DNA of 64,000 bases from Kitasatospora herbaricolor (lineage in GTDB: Bacteria; Actinomycetota; Actinomycetes; Streptomycetales; Streptomycetaceae), in contig NZ_JAUSVA010000002.1 of assembly GCF_030813695.1 (NCBI RefSeq), positions 5,208,001 to 5,272,000 of the forward strand, given 5' to 3'. Below the pieces are notes generated by a model. The model made no database searches. It was not told where the DNA came from and was given only the letters and a program-made list of their open reading frames with translations. This document shows positions 43,349 through 52,086 of this stretch, in pieces (position 1 is the stretch's first letter; the number at the start of each line of letters is the position of its first letter). The position numbers were made by a program, and so were the translations under genes.

Positions 43349-43737
43349 AGCGGTGCGAGCCCGAAGGGGTGGCCGGCCGGGTCGATCAGCACCTTCAGCT
43401 GGCGGCCGTGCTGGTACGCCGGCTCGGTGGCACCGAGGGCGATCGCCCGGTCGGTGGCGTCGGTGAGGTCGTCGACGTAGAAGTCGAGGTGGAAGTGCTT
43501 GCTCCCGTCCGGGTTCCCGGGCGGCGGCGGTTCGTACCCCTCGACCCGGCCGAAGGCCAGCGGGGTGCCGCCCTCGGGGTTGTCCAGGATCGCGAAGCGG
43601 TCGTCGACGTGCCGGGGCTCCCAGCCGAGCAGCCCGCCGTAGAAGGCGGCCAGCGCGGCCGGGTCGGCGCAGTCGATGGTGACCATGGCGAGGCGGGCGA
43701 AGCCGTCGGCGTTCTGCTCGGACGGGAGGTCGGACAT
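43339..43737 (-). CDS. VOC (glyoxalase/bleomycin-resistance) family protein
   Basis: A 132-residue single VOC unit pair: first beta-alpha module LAMVTIDCADPAALAAFYGGLLGWE, second module HFHLDFYVDDLTDATDRAIALGAT and the terminal LIDPAGHPFGLAPLDR. It resembles the streptomycete glyoxalase-like proteins of unknown substrate. The metal-binding His/Glu pattern cannot be assigned by eye. Its last codons lie within a tandem repeat. It is divergent from the MarR gene. Confidence 0.88.
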   Translation of the reverse strand: MSDLPSEQNADGFARLAMVTIDCADPAALAAFYGGLLGWEPRHVDDRFAILDNPEGGTPLAFGRVEGYEPPPPGNPDGSKHFHLDFYVDDLTDATDRAIALGATEPAYQHGRQLKVLIDPAGHPFGLAPLDR

Positions 43738-44131
43738 GCGATCGGCCCTTCTCTGCTGGCTCGGGTCTCTGCCGGCCCGGTGGTGCTGACGGGACTGGTG
43801 GTGCCGGTGATGCCCTGTGCTGCGGTCGTCGAGTACCCCTGGTCTTCCTCAAGCATCTCGTGCGGCGTCCCGTTCGGCGCCGCCAAGCTGCCGGTTCCGG
43901 TTCGGCGTGTCTCCTCGGGCCCCCGCCGGCGGGGCCGGACGACCCCCGGCCCCGGGCGGGCGGGTGGCCCGGGCCGGTGCGGGATCCGGGGGCCGGGGGC
44001 GGGGGGGCGGGATCCTGGGCGGGGGCCGACGCCGCACGGCCCGGCCGGCCGTTGCCCTGGTGGCGGTGGGGGCGCGTGGGACGTGCGGTAACCAATTTTC
44101 CTTAGCGAGAGTAATGACATAGTCTAAGGAC
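43738..44131. other. Divergent promoter gap between VOC and marR
   Basis: 394 bases, mostly extremely GC-rich with homopolymer-like g runs (gggcgggggggcggg near 44000). It changes abruptly to AT-richer DNA near 44090 where the MarR promoter/operator lies. No gene is supported. Confidence 0.5.
44100..44129 (+). promoter_or_regulatory. Candidate MarR operator/promoter
   Basis: An inverted repeat CCTTAG (44100-44105) ... CTAAGG (44124-44129) sits directly before the MarR start; the right arm includes the ribosome-binding site taagga. The surrounding accaattttccttagcgaga is much richer in A and T than its neighbourhood. Autoregulation by occlusion is likely for MarR-MFS pairs. Confidence 0.5.
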
Positions 44132-44566
44132 ATGCCCGAAACCTCCGAGCAGGACCTCGCGGCGATCAGCCAGCTGCGGTCGTCCACCATGCGCCTGGCC
44201 CGCCGTCTGCGACACCAGCGGGTCGAGGAGTCGCTCAGCCCCACCGAGATGGGGGTGCTCGGCACCCTCGCCCGCTGCGGACAGGCCACACCCGGCGAGC
44301 TGGCCCGGCGCGAGCACGTCCAGCCGCCGTCCATGACCAGGATCGTCGCGATGCTGGAGGAGAAGGGCCTGGTATGGCGGGAGCCGCACCCCGAGGACCG
44401 CCGCCAGGTGGTCGTCAGCAGCACGGAGCAGGCCGAGACGATCCTGGCCGAGAGCCGGCGCCGCCGCAACGCCTGGCTCGCCGAACTGGCCGAGGGGCTG
44501 AGCGAGGAGGAGTGGGCCGTCCTGCGGGAGGCCGCACCCGTCCTCTACAAGCTCGCGCACCTCTGA
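44132..44566 (+). CDS. MarR-family transcriptional regulator
   Basis: A 144-residue winged-helix protein: LSPTEMGVLGTLARCGQATPGELARREHVQPPSMTRIVAMLEEKGLV is the HTH, spread over residues about 35-83, followed by the wing REPHPEDRRQVVVSST. Dimerisation helices are at both ends (ISQLRSSTMRLARRLRHQRV and LREAAPVLYKLAHL). It precedes an MFS exporter by about 210 bases on the same strand, the standard setup where the repressor senses an exported compound. Confidence 0.93.
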   Translation: MPETSEQDLAAISQLRSSTMRLARRLRHQRVEESLSPTEMGVLGTLARCGQATPGELARREHVQPPSMTRIVAMLEEKGLVWREPHPEDRRQVVVSSTEQAETILAESRRRRNAWLAELAEGLSEEEWAVLREAAPVLYKLAHL

Positions 44567-44778
44567 CCACGGCGGAGCGCGGCGGGCAGCCCGCCCGCAC
44601 CGCCCGCACCACCCGTGACGCCGCACCACCCGCACGACCCCGGGACGAGCACGTCCCACCGCGGCACCACGCCCTGCCCGCACCGCAGAAGGAGCACCGC
44701 ATCACCGCAGCACCGACCACGCACACCAGTAGCGCGACGCCGGCCCGACCGGACGTTGCGCGCCGAGGGGAGACCACA

Positions 44779-46302
44779 GTGACACCGCCGGCCGCAGCCG
44801 CCGCCGCCATCCGTACCGACGACCCGAGCACCGACCCGGCGGCAGCCGCTGCCCCCGCCGAGAGCCGGGCGCCCAGCCCCACGGGCCTGCCCGGCACCGG
44901 CGACGACGACCCCGAGGAACGCACCGCGGCGGCTTCCCCCGCCGCGTCCGACCCGGGCCGCGTCGGTCCGGCCGCCGGCCCCACGGGTGCGCAGTTCACC
45001 CGGCCCGGCGGGATGTTCTCCTCGCTCCGGATCCGCAACTACCGCTACTTCTTCCTGGGACAGGTCGTCTCCAACACCGGGACCTGGATGCAGCGGATCG
45101 CCCAGGACTGGCTGGTCCTCAGCCTCACCGGCAGCCCGCTGGCCGTCGGCATCACCACCGCCATGCAGTTCCTGCCGATGCTCCTGCTGGGCCTGTTCGG
45201 CGGCGTCCTCGCCGACCGGATGCCCAAGCGCCGGCTGCTGATCGCCACCCAGGGCGCGATGGGCCTGCTCGCCGCGGGCCTCGCCGCGATGACCGTCGGC
45301 GGCGTCGTGACGCCGTACTACGTCTACGCCTTCGCCCTGCTGCTCGGTCTGGTGACCGTCGTCGACAACCCGACCCGGCAGGCCTTCGTCTCCGAGATGG
45401 TCGGCCCGAAGGACCTCGCCAACGCGGTCAGCCTGAACGCCGCCAACTTCCAGACCGCCCGGCTGGTCGGCCCCGCCGTGGCCGGCCTGCTGATCGCGGC
45501 CGTCGGCAGCGGCTGGGCCTTCGCCGTCAACGCGCTGTCCTTCGCCGCCGTGATCGGCGGACTGCTGGCGATGCGGACCTCCGAGCTGCGCCCGACCGCG
45601 CCGATCGCCCGGGAGAAGGGCCAGCTCCGCGAGGGGCTGCGCTACGTCAAGGAACGCCCGGAGCTGCTCTGGCCGATGGTGCTGGCCGGCTTCATCGGCA
45701 CCTTCGGGTTCAACTTCCCCACGCTGCTGTCCGGATTCGCGTACGACACCTTCAAGGTCGGCGCCGGGCAGTACGGGCTGCTGAACACCGCGATGGCGGT
45801 CGGCTCGCTGGCCGGCGCGCTGCTCGCGGCCCGGCGCGGCGCACCCCGGCTGCGCCGGCTGGTCGCGGCCGCGCTCGGCTTCGGCGTGCTGGAGCTGCTG
45901 GCCGCGTTCGCCCCCGGCTACTGGTCCTTCGCGCTGCTGCTGACCCTGATCGGGATCTTCGGGCTGTCCTTCAACACCTCGGTCAACTCGATGCTGCAGC
46001 TGGCCACCGACCCCGCCATGCGGGGCCGGGTGATGGGCCTGCTGGTGCTGGTCTTCACCGGCGGCACCCCGATCGGCGCCCCGGTGGTCGGCTGGGTCAC
46101 CGACGTCTACGGCCCCCGGCTGGGGCTGCTCGCCTGCGGCGTCGTGTCGGCGCTGGCGGCCTTGGTCGTCGGCCTGGTGCTGGCCCGCAGCGCCGACCTG
46201 CGGGTGCGGGTCGACCTGCATCCCGGGCGCGGCGGCCGGGTGGTGGCCTTCGTGCCGCGTGCCGCCGCCCCCGCGAAGTCGGAGCTGGCCGCGGCCTGCT
46301 GA
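44779..46302 (+). CDS. MFS exporter (EntS/MFS_3-like)
   Basis: The GTG start at 44779 follows GAGGGGAG. The 507-residue protein has a polar, Ala/Pro-rich N-terminus of about 75 residues. About 12 helices follow, starting at FSSLRIRNYRYFFLGQVVSNTGTWMQ, a hallmark of this exporter subgroup. The MFS loop is GVLADRMPKRRLL; VDNPTRQAFVSEMVG and GTPIGAPVVGWVTDVYGPR are also typical. It likely exports a drug or metabolite under control of the upstream MarR protein. Confidence 0.9.
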   Translation: MTPPAAAAAAIRTDDPSTDPAAAAAPAESRAPSPTGLPGTGDDDPEERTAAASPAASDPGRVGPAAGPTGAQFTRPGGMFSSLRIRNYRYFFLGQVVSNTGTWMQRIAQDWLVLSLTGSPLAVGITTAMQFLPMLLLGLFGGVLADRMPKRRLLIATQGAMGLLAAGLAAMTVGGVVTPYYVYAFALLLGLVTVVDNPTRQAFVSEMVGPKDLANAVSLNAANFQTARLVGPAVAGLLIAAVGSGWAFAVNALSFAAVIGGLLAMRTSELRPTAPIAREKGQLREGLRYVKERPELLWPMVLAGFIGTFGFNFPTLLSGFAYDTFKVGAGQYGLLNTAMAVGSLAGALLAARRGAPRLRRLVAAALGFGVLELLAAFAPGYWSFALLLTLIGIFGLSFNTSVNSMLQLATDPAMRGRVMGLLVLVFTGGTPIGAPVVGWVTDVYGPRLGLLACGVVSALAALVVGLVLARSADLRVRVDLHPGRGGRVVAFVPRAAAPAKSELAAAC

Positions 46303-46417
46303 CGACCCGCGGTCCCGGCCGCCCGCCCCGCCCGGCTCCCGGGCCGGGCCGGGCGGCCGGGGCGTTTCGCCGTCGGTGGCGTCCGGCCCGCGGCCCTCGC
46401 CCGCCGGCGGCCACCGG

Positions 46418-46933
46418 TCAGAGCCGGATCTCCAGGATCTGGCCCGGCCACGGCCCGGCCGGCTGCTCGACCTCGAAGGCCTCCGTCTCGGTGAAGCCCA
46501 GGGCGCGGTACTGCCCGACCAGCCGCCGGTCGTCGCCCGCGTAGCAGTCCACCCGGAGCAGGCGGACGCCCCGCCGGCGGGCCTCCGCCAAGGCGTCCGC
46601 GATCAGCGCGGCGCCGATGCCGGAGCCGGAGCGGGCCCGGTCGGTCACCAGGTTGCGGACGTACAGCTCGGGTTCGGTGACCGGCGTGGCGTACCCGGGC
46701 GGGACTTCGGCCAGCACGCAGGCGCCCACCGTCCGGCCCTCGGCGTCCTCGGCGATCCGGACCAGGTGGTCGCGCGCGTAGTCGTGGATCCGCTGCACGG
46801 CGGCCGGGCGGGCGGACCACGGCCGGTCGCCCCACTGGCCGGTGCGGCCCCGGGCGGCGAGCCAGGCGATGGCGGAGTCGAGCAGGTCGATGATGGCGGC
46901 CGCGTCCTCGGGCCCACCGGTGCGGATCTTCAT
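46418..46933 (-). CDS. GNAT-family N-acetyltransferase
   Basis: A 171-residue single GNAT domain: MKIRTGGPEDAAAIIDLLDSA at the start, ELYVRNLVTDRARSGSGIGAALIADALAEA with the acetyl-CoA loop (motif A, R/Q-x2-G-x-G/A seen as RSGSGIG), and VDCYAGDDRRLVGQYRALGF near the end. The substrate is unknown. It is divergent from thpR and convergent with the MFS gene. Confidence 0.88.
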   Translation of the reverse strand: MKIRTGGPEDAAAIIDLLDSAIAWLAARGRTGQWGDRPWSARPAAVQRIHDYARDHLVRIAEDAEGRTVGACVLAEVPPGYATPVTEPELYVRNLVTDRARSGSGIGAALIADALAEARRRGVRLLRVDCYAGDDRRLVGQYRALGFTETEAFEVEQPAGPWPGQILEIRL

Positions 46934-46977
46934 AAAACCCTTCTAGTCCGCCGCGGCCGGCGAGGGAAGATGGCCTC

Positions 46978-47598
46978 ATGAGGCTCTTCGTGGCGGTGCT
47001 GCCGCCGGTGGAAGCGGTGCAGGAACTGGTCGACGCCGTCGCGCCGGTCCGGGAGCTGCCGGGCGCGGACCGGCTGCGCTGGTCGGGCGTCGAGGGCTGG
47101 CACCTCACGCTGGCCTTCCTGGGCGAGGTACCGGCCGAGCGCCTCCCCGAGCTGGAGGCGGCGCTCGCCGAGGCCGTCGAGGGGCACGGCGCGCACCGGC
47201 TGCGGCTGTCCGGCGCCGGCCGGTTCGGCGACAAGGTGTTCTGGGCGGGCGTGGAGGGCGAGACCTGGGCACTGCGCCGGCTCGCCGAGGCGGTCACCGG
47301 CGCGGCTGCCGCTCTGCTCGGGGAGGGGGACGCGTTCCGCTTCCACCCGCACCTGACGCTGGCCCGGGCCGGGTCGGCGCACGGGCAGCGCCGGGCGGTG
47401 CGGCGGCACGCGGTGGGGGAGCTGGAGGGGCTCGAAGCGGCGCTGGCGCCGTTCCGCGGCCTCGATTGGGAGGCCGCCGAGGTGCACCTGATGAAGAGCG
47501 AGCTGGACGGCGGTTCCGCGCACTACGAGAGCGTGCGCAGCTGGCCGTTGGCCCACTGGGCGCGGGGCGCGGGCGGAGCCTCGGAACCGCCGGCCTAG
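46978..47598 (+). CDS. thpR: RNA 2',3'-cyclic phosphodiesterase ThpR
   Basis: The 206-residue protein is a 2H phosphoesterase: MRLFVAVLPP starts it, and the two catalytic H-x-T/S-x motifs are HLTL (in WHLTLAFLGEV) and HLTL (in HPHLTLARAG). It hydrolyses 2',3'-cyclic phosphates of RNA ends and was long called 2'-5' RNA ligase. Size is about 15-20 residues above the family norm because of a Gly/Pro-rich tail. Confidence 0.92.
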   Translation: MRLFVAVLPPVEAVQELVDAVAPVRELPGADRLRWSGVEGWHLTLAFLGEVPAERLPELEAALAEAVEGHGAHRLRLSGAGRFGDKVFWAGVEGETWALRRLAEAVTGAAAALLGEGDAFRFHPHLTLARAGSAHGQRRAVRRHAVGELEGLEAALAPFRGLDWEAAEVHLMKSELDGGSAHYESVRSWPLAHWARGAGGASEPPA

Positions 47599-47614
47599 GC
47601 CGGGCCGTCGCCGG

Positions 47615-48232
47615 TCAGGGCCGTCCGGGCGCCGGTACGGGCGCGGGCCAGGCGAGCATGGCGGTGGCCGCCACCTGCTCCAGCTCGGCGCGCCCGGCGC
47701 CGTCCCTGGCGCGCTGGGACATCCCCTGCAGGACGGTCGCGGTGAACATGGCCAGCGCCGCCGCGTCGCTCCCGGGCGGTTCGTGGCCTGCGGCGACGTC
47801 GGCCCGGATGCGGGACTCCAGGGCGCGGACGTTGGCGTTGCGGATCTCCCGCAGGTCCTGCTCGACCTCGGGCGAGGTGCAGTTGACCGTCGCGCTGATC
47901 AGCAGGCAGCCCCAGGGGTGGGCGGCGTCGGTGTACTCGGCGGCGGCGGTGCGCAGCATCCGGGCGATGCCGGCCCGGACGGTCGGGCCCTCGTCGAGGG
48001 CGCGGGGGAGCAGCGAGCCGTAGGTCTGCCGGTAGGAGGCGACCGCCTCCCGGAAGAGCGTCCGCTTGTCGCCGAAGGCCGCGTACAGGCTGGGCGGCCT
48101 GATGCCCATGGCGGCGGTGAGGTCGGCCACGGAGGTGGCCTCGTAGCCGTGCTCCCAGAACAGCTCGACGGCCTTGGCCAGGGCGGCGTCGCGGTCGAAG
48201 GAGCGGGGGCGTCCGCGCTGGGTGGTGGCCAT
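47615..48232 (-). CDS. TetR-family transcriptional regulator
   Basis: The start was set at the ATG at 48232 (the extra 17 upstream residues are not conserved-looking), giving 205 residues. The N-terminal HTH reads GRPRSFDRDAALAKAVELFWEHGYEATSVADLTAAMGIRPPSLYAAFGDKRTLF over residues 7-60. The C-terminal ligand domain contains HPWGCLLISATVNC. It is divergent from an SDR gene, with two similar operator-like sites between them, so it probably represses both. Confidence 0.92.
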   Translation of the reverse strand: MATTQRGRPRSFDRDAALAKAVELFWEHGYEATSVADLTAAMGIRPPSLYAAFGDKRTLFREAVASYRQTYGSLLPRALDEGPTVRAGIARMLRTAAAEYTDAAHPWGCLLISATVNCTSPEVEQDLREIRNANVRALESRIRADVAAGHEPPGSDAAALAMFTATVLQGMSQRARDGAGRAELEQVAATAMLAWPAPVPAPGRP

Positions 48233-48245
48233 GGGCGAGATTCTA

Positions 48246-48295
48246 TATCGGGCGCTACAGAAGCGTGCTACGGTCACTTTCATTAGCGACCACTA
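48246..48295. promoter_or_regulatory. Paired TetR operator candidates
   Basis: tatcgggcgcta (48246-48257) and, on the other strand, tagtggtcgcta (48284-48295) match at 9 of 12 positions and face each other. A further shared ctacagaa occurs next to each. They lie in the 83-base gap between the divergent tetR and SDR genes, which fits binding by the TetR protein. Confidence 0.5.
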
Positions 48296-48315
48296 CAGAA
48301 ATGGGGGGCGTGGCC

Positions 48316-49083
48316 ATGGGCACGCTTTCGGGCAGGACGGCACTGGTCACGGGCGGCAGCCGGGGCATCGGCCGGGGCATCGCCGAGCGGCTGGCCCGCG
48401 AGGGCGCCCTGGTCGCCGTGCACTACGGCACCAACCGCGAGGCCGCTGAGCAGACCGTCAAGGGGATCGGGGCCGAGGGCGGCCGGGCCTTCGCCGTCGG
48501 CGCCGAACTGGGGCTGCCCGGCGACGCGGACGCGCTCTGGACGGCCTTCGACGCCGCCCTGGCCCGGCACGGCGGCGGCCGCGGCCTGGACATCCTCGTC
48601 AACAACGCCGGGATCAACGCCCACGGGCGGATCCACGAGGTCACCGAGGCCGACTACGACCGGGTGTTCGCGGTCAACGTCAAAGCCCCGTTCTTCCTGA
48701 TCCGGCAGGGCCTGGACCGGCTGCGCGACGGCGGCCGCATCATCAACATCTCCTCCGGCGCCACCCGGATCGCCTTCCCGTCCATCACCGCCTACGCGAT
48801 GACCAAGGGCGCGCTCGACATCCTGACCCGGACCCTGGCCCAGGACCTCGGGCCGCGCGGGATCACCGTCAACTCGGTCTCGCCGGGCATCGTCGCCACC
48901 GACATCAACCCCTGGCTGGCCGACCCGGCCGAGCACGCCCGGGCCGCCGGCTACGCCGCGCTGGGGCGGGTCGGCGAGGCCGCGGACATCGCCGACGTGG
49001 TGGGCTTCCTGGCGTCCGACGACGCGCGCTGGGTCACCGGGCAGGACCTGGAGGCGTCCGGCGGCTCGGCACTCGGCGTCTGA
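48316..49083 (+). CDS. Short-chain dehydrogenase/reductase
   Basis: The start was placed at the ATG at 48316 after a g-run; ATG 48301 and GTG 48310 are alternatives. The 255-residue protein has the Rossmann motif TGGSRGIG (T-G-x3-G-x-G), NNAG, an active Ser in INISSGATR, the Y-x3-K pair in YAMTK, and the C-terminal RWVTGQDLEASGG. It is a classical NAD(P)-dependent oxidoreductase (FabG-like) controlled by the divergent TetR gene. The substrate is unknown. Confidence 0.92.
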   Translation: MGTLSGRTALVTGGSRGIGRGIAERLAREGALVAVHYGTNREAAEQTVKGIGAEGGRAFAVGAELGLPGDADALWTAFDAALARHGGGRGLDILVNNAGINAHGRIHEVTEADYDRVFAVNVKAPFFLIRQGLDRLRDGGRIINISSGATRIAFPSITAYAMTKGALDILTRTLAQDLGPRGITVNSVSPGIVATDINPWLADPAEHARAAGYAALGRVGEAADIADVVGFLASDDARWVTGQDLEASGGSALGV

Positions 49084-49142
49084 GCGCCGGCCGGACGGCC
49101 CGCACGCCGGGCCGCGCCGGGCCGGGGGTACGCTCGTTGACC

Positions 49143-49232
49143 GTGGACCCCAAGACTCGCATGCGTATCGTGACCGGCGCCCTGGTGCTGCTGCTGGCAG
49201 TCGTGGTGATCAGCTCCCTGGTCACCAGGTAA
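49143..49232 (+). CDS. 29-aa small membrane protein
   Basis: A GTG-started frame encodes VDPKTRMRIVTGALVLLLAV followed by VVISSLVTR. It has a charged N-terminus, one hydrophobic helix and a basic end. Similar tiny proteins with a DPKTR start are, as I remember, found near serC in other streptomycetes, which supports it being real. It is followed by a strong bidirectional terminator shared with serC. Confidence 0.6.
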   Translation: MDPKTRMRIVTGALVLLLAVVVISSLVTR

Positions 49233-49280
49233 CGGCGGCCGGGCCGGGAGCCCGTGCGGCCGGCCCGGCGGAACAGCGAA

Positions 49281-49318
49281 ACGGAAGGGCCACCGCCCGC
49301 GGGCGGTGGCCCTTCCGT
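49281..49318. terminator. Strong bidirectional terminator before serC 3' end
   Basis: A 19-bp perfect inverted repeat (49281-49299 with 49300-49318). In RNA the stem would be about 17 bp with a four-base loop cgcg. It lies between the small membrane protein gene and the convergent serC stop, so it should act in both directions. Confidence 0.85.
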
Positions 49319-49334
49319 CAGCTTGCGACCGTGG

Positions 49335-50453
49335 TCAGAGCTGTCCGACCACGTGGTCGATGCAGGCGGTGAGCGCCTCGACGTCCGCCGGGTCGATCGC
49401 CGGGAACATCGCGATGCGCAGCTGGTTGCGGCCCAGCTTGCGGTACGGCTCGGTGTCGACGATGCCGTTGGCACGCAGTGCCTTGGCGATCGCGGCGGCG
49501 TCGATCGACTCGTCGAAGTCGATCGTGCCGACCACCTGCGAGCGCTCGGCCGGGTTGACGACGAACGGCTGCGCGAAGGAGGACTTCTCGGCCCAGGTGT
49601 ACAGGCGGGACGAGGAATCAGCCGTACGGGCGACGGCCCAGTCGAGCCCGCCGTTGCCGTTCAGCCACTCCAGCTGGTCGGCCAGCAGGAACAGCGTCGA
49701 GATCGACGGGGTGTTGTACGTCTGGTCCTTCGACGAGTTGTCGATGGCCGTCGGCAGGTCGAAGAACGGCGGGATGTACCGGCCGGAGGCGGCGATCTCG
49801 GCGGCGCGCTCCAGGGCGGCCGGGGAGAAGGACGCCAGCCAGAGGCCGCCCTCGGAGGCGAAGGACTTCTGCGGCGCGAAGTAGTAGACGTCCGTCTCGG
49901 TGATGTCCACCGGCAGGCCGCCGGCGCCCGAGGTCGCGTCGACCAGCACCAGGGAGCCCTCGTCGCCGCCCACCGGGCGGTTGATCGGCATCGCGACGCC
50001 GGTCGAGGTCTCGTTGTGGGTGAGCGCGTAGACGTCCACGCCCGCCTCGGCGACCGGCAGCGGGTGGGTGCCCGGCTCGGTCTTGATCACCGACGGGTCG
50101 GCCAGCCACGGGGCGGCCTTCACCGAGGAGGCGAACTTGGAGGAGAACTCGCCGAAGTTCAGGTGCTGCGACTTCTCGCGCACCAGGCCGAATGCCGCGA
50201 TGTCCCAGAAGGCGGTGGAGCCGCCGTTGCCGAGCACCACCTCGTACCCCTCGGGGAGGGAGAAGAGGCTGCTCACGCCCTCGCGCACACGCTTCACCAG
50301 GTCCTTGACGGGAGCCTGGCGGTGCGAGGTGCCGAGCAGGGCGGAGCCGGTCGCGGCGAGGGCACTGAGGGCCTCGGGGCGCACCTTGGACGGGCCGCAG
50401 CCGAAACGGCCGTCTGCGGGCTTGATGTCAGCGGGGATCTGGATCTGAGCCAC
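49335..50453 (-). CDS. serC: Phosphoserine aminotransferase SerC
   Basis: The 372-residue PLP enzyme starts AQIQIPADIKPADGRFGCGPSKVR, typical of the actinobacterial SerC branch. VLGNGGSTAFWDIAAFGL binds the cofactor phosphate, and YYFAPQKSFASEGGLW contains the Schiff-base Lys. The C-terminus NQLRIAMFPAIDPADVEALT is conserved. It makes phosphoserine from phosphohydroxypyruvate and glutamate, and also acts in pyridoxal phosphate synthesis in bacteria using the DXP route. It is followed by a strong terminator. Confidence 0.95.
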   Translation of the reverse strand: MAQIQIPADIKPADGRFGCGPSKVRPEALSALAATGSALLGTSHRQAPVKDLVKRVREGVSSLFSLPEGYEVVLGNGGSTAFWDIAAFGLVREKSQHLNFGEFSSKFASSVKAAPWLADPSVIKTEPGTHPLPVAEAGVDVYALTHNETSTGVAMPINRPVGGDEGSLVLVDATSGAGGLPVDITETDVYYFAPQKSFASEGGLWLASFSPAALERAAEIAASGRYIPPFFDLPTAIDNSSKDQTYNTPSISTLFLLADQLEWLNGNGGLDWAVARTADSSSRLYTWAEKSSFAQPFVVNPAERSQVVGTIDFDESIDAAAIAKALRANGIVDTEPYRKLGRNQLRIAMFPAIDPADVEALTACIDHVVGQL

Positions 50454-50547
50454 AGGCGCAGCCTACTGGCTCGGATTGCGGAGTTGTTACGGTCGTCCGC
50501 CCGCTGAGATGTGATCTTTGCGGCGAAGGGCCCGCGCCGCGGTGCGC

Positions 50548-50580
50548 ACGGGCCCGGGGAGCGCGGCTCCCCGGGCCCGT
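50548..50580 (-). terminator. Terminator after the citrate synthase gene
   Basis: A 15-bp perfect stem (50548-50562 / 50566-50580) with a three-base loop lies 73 bases beyond the citrate synthase stop on the minus strand and before serC. Confidence 0.75.
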
Positions 50581-50652
50581 CCGGCGTGTCGGCGGGGCCG
50601 CGGCCGTCCGGGCCCGCGGGCACCGGTCGCGGCCGCGGCCCCGCCGGGCGGG

Positions 50653-51753
50653 TCAGTGTGCGATCGAGCCGTAGCCCTCGACCTCGCGCGGGCTGCGCGG
50701 GCCGGGGCCGATGTAGCGGGCGGCCGGGCGGACCAGGCGGCCGGTGCGCTTCTGCTCCAGGATGTGCGCCGACCAGCCGGCCGTGCGGGCACAGGTGAAC
50801 ATCGAGGTGAACATGTGCGCCGGGACCTCGGCGAAGTCCAGCATGATCGCGGCCCAGAACTCCACGTTGGTGGCCAGCACGCGGTCGGGGCGGCGGTTGT
50901 GCAGCTCCTCCAGCGCGGCCTTCTCCAGCGCCTCGGCGATCTCGAAGCGCGGCGCGCCGAGCTCCTTGGCGGTGCGGCGCAGCACGCGGGCGCGCGGGTC
51001 CTCCGCGCGGTAGACGCGGTGGCCGAAGCCCATCAGGCGCTCGCCCTTGTCGAGGGCCTGCTTGACCCAGGCGGTGGCGTCGCCGGTGCGCTCGATCTCC
51101 TCGATCATGCCCAGCACGCGGGACGGCGCGCCGCCGTGCAGCGGGCCGGACATCGCGCCGACGGCGCCCGACAGGGCGGCCGCGACGTCGGCGCCGGTGG
51201 AGGCGATGACCCGGGCGGTGAAGGTGGAGGCGTTCATGCCGTGCTCGGCGGCCGACGTCCAGTAGGCGTCGATGGCCTTGACGTGCTTCGGGTCGGGCTC
51301 GCCGCGCCAGCGGATCATGAAGCGCTCGACGACCGTCTCGGCCTTGTCGATCTCGCTCTGCGGCACCATCGGCAGGCCCTGGCCGCGGGCGGACTGCGCC
51401 ACGTACGACAGGGCCATCACCGCGGCGCGGGCGAGGTCGTCGCGGGCCTGCTCGGCGGAGATGTCCAGCAGCGGCTTGAGGCCCCAGACCGGCGCCAGCA
51501 TGGCCAGCGCGGACTGCACGTCGACCCGGATGTCGCCGGAGTGGACCGGGATCGGGAAGGGCTCGGCGGCGGGCAGGCCCGGGTTGAACTTGCCGTCCAC
51601 CAGCAGGCCCCACACGTGGCCGAAGGAGACGTGGCCGACCAGCTCGTCGATGTCGACGCCGCGGTACCGCAGGGCGCCGCCTTCCCGGTCGGGCTCGGCG
51701 ATCTCGCTCTCGAAAGCGACGACTCCCTCAAGCCCGGGTACGAAGTCGGACAT
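50653..51753 (-). CDS. Citrate synthase 2 (CitA/GltA-type)
   Basis: A 366-residue type-II-fold citrate synthase of the short bacterial/archaeal-like class. Motifs are GALRYRGVDIDELV near the N-terminus, SGPLHGGAPSRVL with the oxaloacetate-binding His, GFGHRVYRAEDPRARVLR with the second His, and the C-terminal RPAARYIGPGPRSPREVEGYG. It condenses acetyl-CoA and oxaloacetate. Streptomycetes carry several such genes, and whether this is the main TCA enzyme cannot be told from the window. Confidence 0.93.
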   Translation of the reverse strand: MSDFVPGLEGVVAFESEIAEPDREGGALRYRGVDIDELVGHVSFGHVWGLLVDGKFNPGLPAAEPFPIPVHSGDIRVDVQSALAMLAPVWGLKPLLDISAEQARDDLARAAVMALSYVAQSARGQGLPMVPQSEIDKAETVVERFMIRWRGEPDPKHVKAIDAYWTSAAEHGMNASTFTARVIASTGADVAAALSGAVGAMSGPLHGGAPSRVLGMIEEIERTGDATAWVKQALDKGERLMGFGHRVYRAEDPRARVLRRTAKELGAPRFEIAEALEKAALEELHNRRPDRVLATNVEFWAAIMLDFAEVPAHMFTSMFTCARTAGWSAHILEQKRTGRLVRPAARYIGPGPRSPREVEGYGSIAH

Positions 51754-52086
51754 GCGACGGCTCCTTCAGTTCTGCGATCGGCGGGCGGCCGTGGTGGGGC
51801 AGCACGCCAGTGACCGATGGTGGTTGGCACTCGGTGCCAGCGTCTCAGGCACCGGGTGCATTGCGCCATACACCACCGAGGTGATGTTTCCCGAAGGCCG
51901 CCCCACCTGGCGCTCGTTCTTCGTCCGGTTGACCGGTGCGGCCGTGATTCCTGCGGAACCAACCGGTCCGATCCGGACATTCCCCCGGAGGACGGGCGGT
52001 GAAGCGGTGGCGAGACACCTTATCTCCCACCGGGGTTTGTCCGGACGTAGCAGTGCCCGTTGCTTGTCGTACGGGATGATGTTGCC
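51754..52086. other. Divergent gap between citrate synthase and pdxH
   Basis: 333 bases. It must contain both promoters. A stretch near 51940-52060 is less GC-rich (gcggccgtgattcctgcgg, tatctcccac). I saw no convincing hairpin or gene. Confidence 0.4.
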
